Shown: positions 7,505 to 7,680 of the stretch, one piece after another
Numbering within the stretch: the stretch's first letter is position 1
Layout of the letters: every line of letters starts with the position of its first letter
NCBI GenBank assembly: GCA_021323835.1
Contig: JAJPKI010000381.1
Location: 1 to 7,680 of the forward strand
DNA from: Verrucomicrobiota bacterium
GTDB taxonomy: Bacteria; Verrucomicrobiota; Verrucomicrobiia; Limisphaerales; UBA11358
DNA: 7,680 nt
Direction: 5' to 3'
The notes under the pieces: model-generated
Told to the model about the DNA's origin: nothing
What the model saw: the letters and a program-made list of their open reading frames with translations, nothing else
Database searches by the model: none
Made by a program: the position numbers and the translations under genes

Positions 7505-7680
7505 ATGGCGCAAATTTTTCGTCGGCGTTCCAATTCGATTGCGCGCGCGAGCCTCGCTGCCGTGGTGATTTTGCTCTGCGCGAGCGGTTGGGTGCTGCAC
7601 GCCGTTTATTGGTCGCCATGGACAACTCGCGAAGCCATGCCGCTTGAACAACCGGTGCCGTTTAGCCACAAACATCACGT
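7505..7680 (+). CDS. actA: ActA-like multiheme cytochrome c of alternative complex III (N-terminal fragment)
   Basis: Fifty-eight full codons are visible before the window ends. The product begins MAQIFRRRSNSIARAS, then a hydrophobic membrane anchor (about residues 17-36), then an exported segment ending in QPVPFSHKHH. That N-terminus, basic start plus one anchor plus the PFSHKHH heme-ligand region, matches what I know of ActA, the pentaheme cytochrome of the quinol:cytochrome c oxidoreductase complex found in Verrucomicrobiota, Bacteroidota and others. The CxxCH heme motifs would lie beyond the edge. An in-frame TGA at 7496-7498 rules out a longer start, and no strong Shine-Dalgarno is seen. 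The remaining act genes should follow to the right. Another cytochrome c3/c7-family protein is the alternative. Confidence 0.72.
   Translation, partial: MAQIFRRRSNSIARASLAAVVILLCASGWVLHAVYWSPWTTREAMPLEQPVPFSHKHH

Noticed and set aside
7490..7678. Minus-strand open frame at the right edge
   Set aside because: It is antisense to the ActA-like start, which has a coherent anchor and heme-ligand segment; the minus product has no features.

Overview
The window looks like chromosomal DNA of a free-living, carbohydrate-degrading Gram-negative bacterium. Verrucomicrobiota (Pedosphaera/Limisphaerales-like) is my best guess. The guess rests on three things: moderate GC, a large beta-propeller sensor kinase next to secreted glycosidases, and the N-terminus of an alternative complex III cytochrome at the right edge. 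It is inference from gene content, not a database match.

Layout. (1) Positions 1-2978, minus strand: one long reading frame for a secreted/membrane sensor histidine kinase. It has a signal peptide, about 13-14 propeller repeats, a Y_Y_Y domain, one transmembrane helix, and HisKA_3 and HATPase_c modules. It runs off the left edge within what should be the last few residues. (2) Positions 2979-3141: divergent intergenic region with a strong Shine-Dalgarno for the next gene and a repeated TGA(A)TTGTCA motif. (3) Positions 3142-4503, plus strand: secreted GH18 chitinase with a C-terminal ricin-type beta-trefoil. (4) Positions 4504-4614: a stem-loop just after the chitinase stop, then a perfect TATAAT box. 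(5) Positions 4615-7239, plus strand: secreted five-domain GH2 glycosidase (beta-galactosidase-like). (6) Positions 7240-7504: non-coding, with hairpins and short direct repeats. (7) From 7505 to the right edge: start of an ActA-like multiheme cytochrome gene, which belongs to respiration and not to the glycan block.

Working model: the kinase reads an extracytoplasmic signal, possibly a glycan fragment, and passes phosphate to a response regulator that is not in this window. The GH18 and GH2 enzymes are exported and cut beta-linked polysaccharide or glycoconjugate. The kinase-enzyme link rests only on divergent adjacency. The two hydrolases probably have separate promoters. I saw no tRNA, rRNA, CRISPR array, insertion sequence or phage gene, and no strong sign of an undescribed system; the findings are modest leads.
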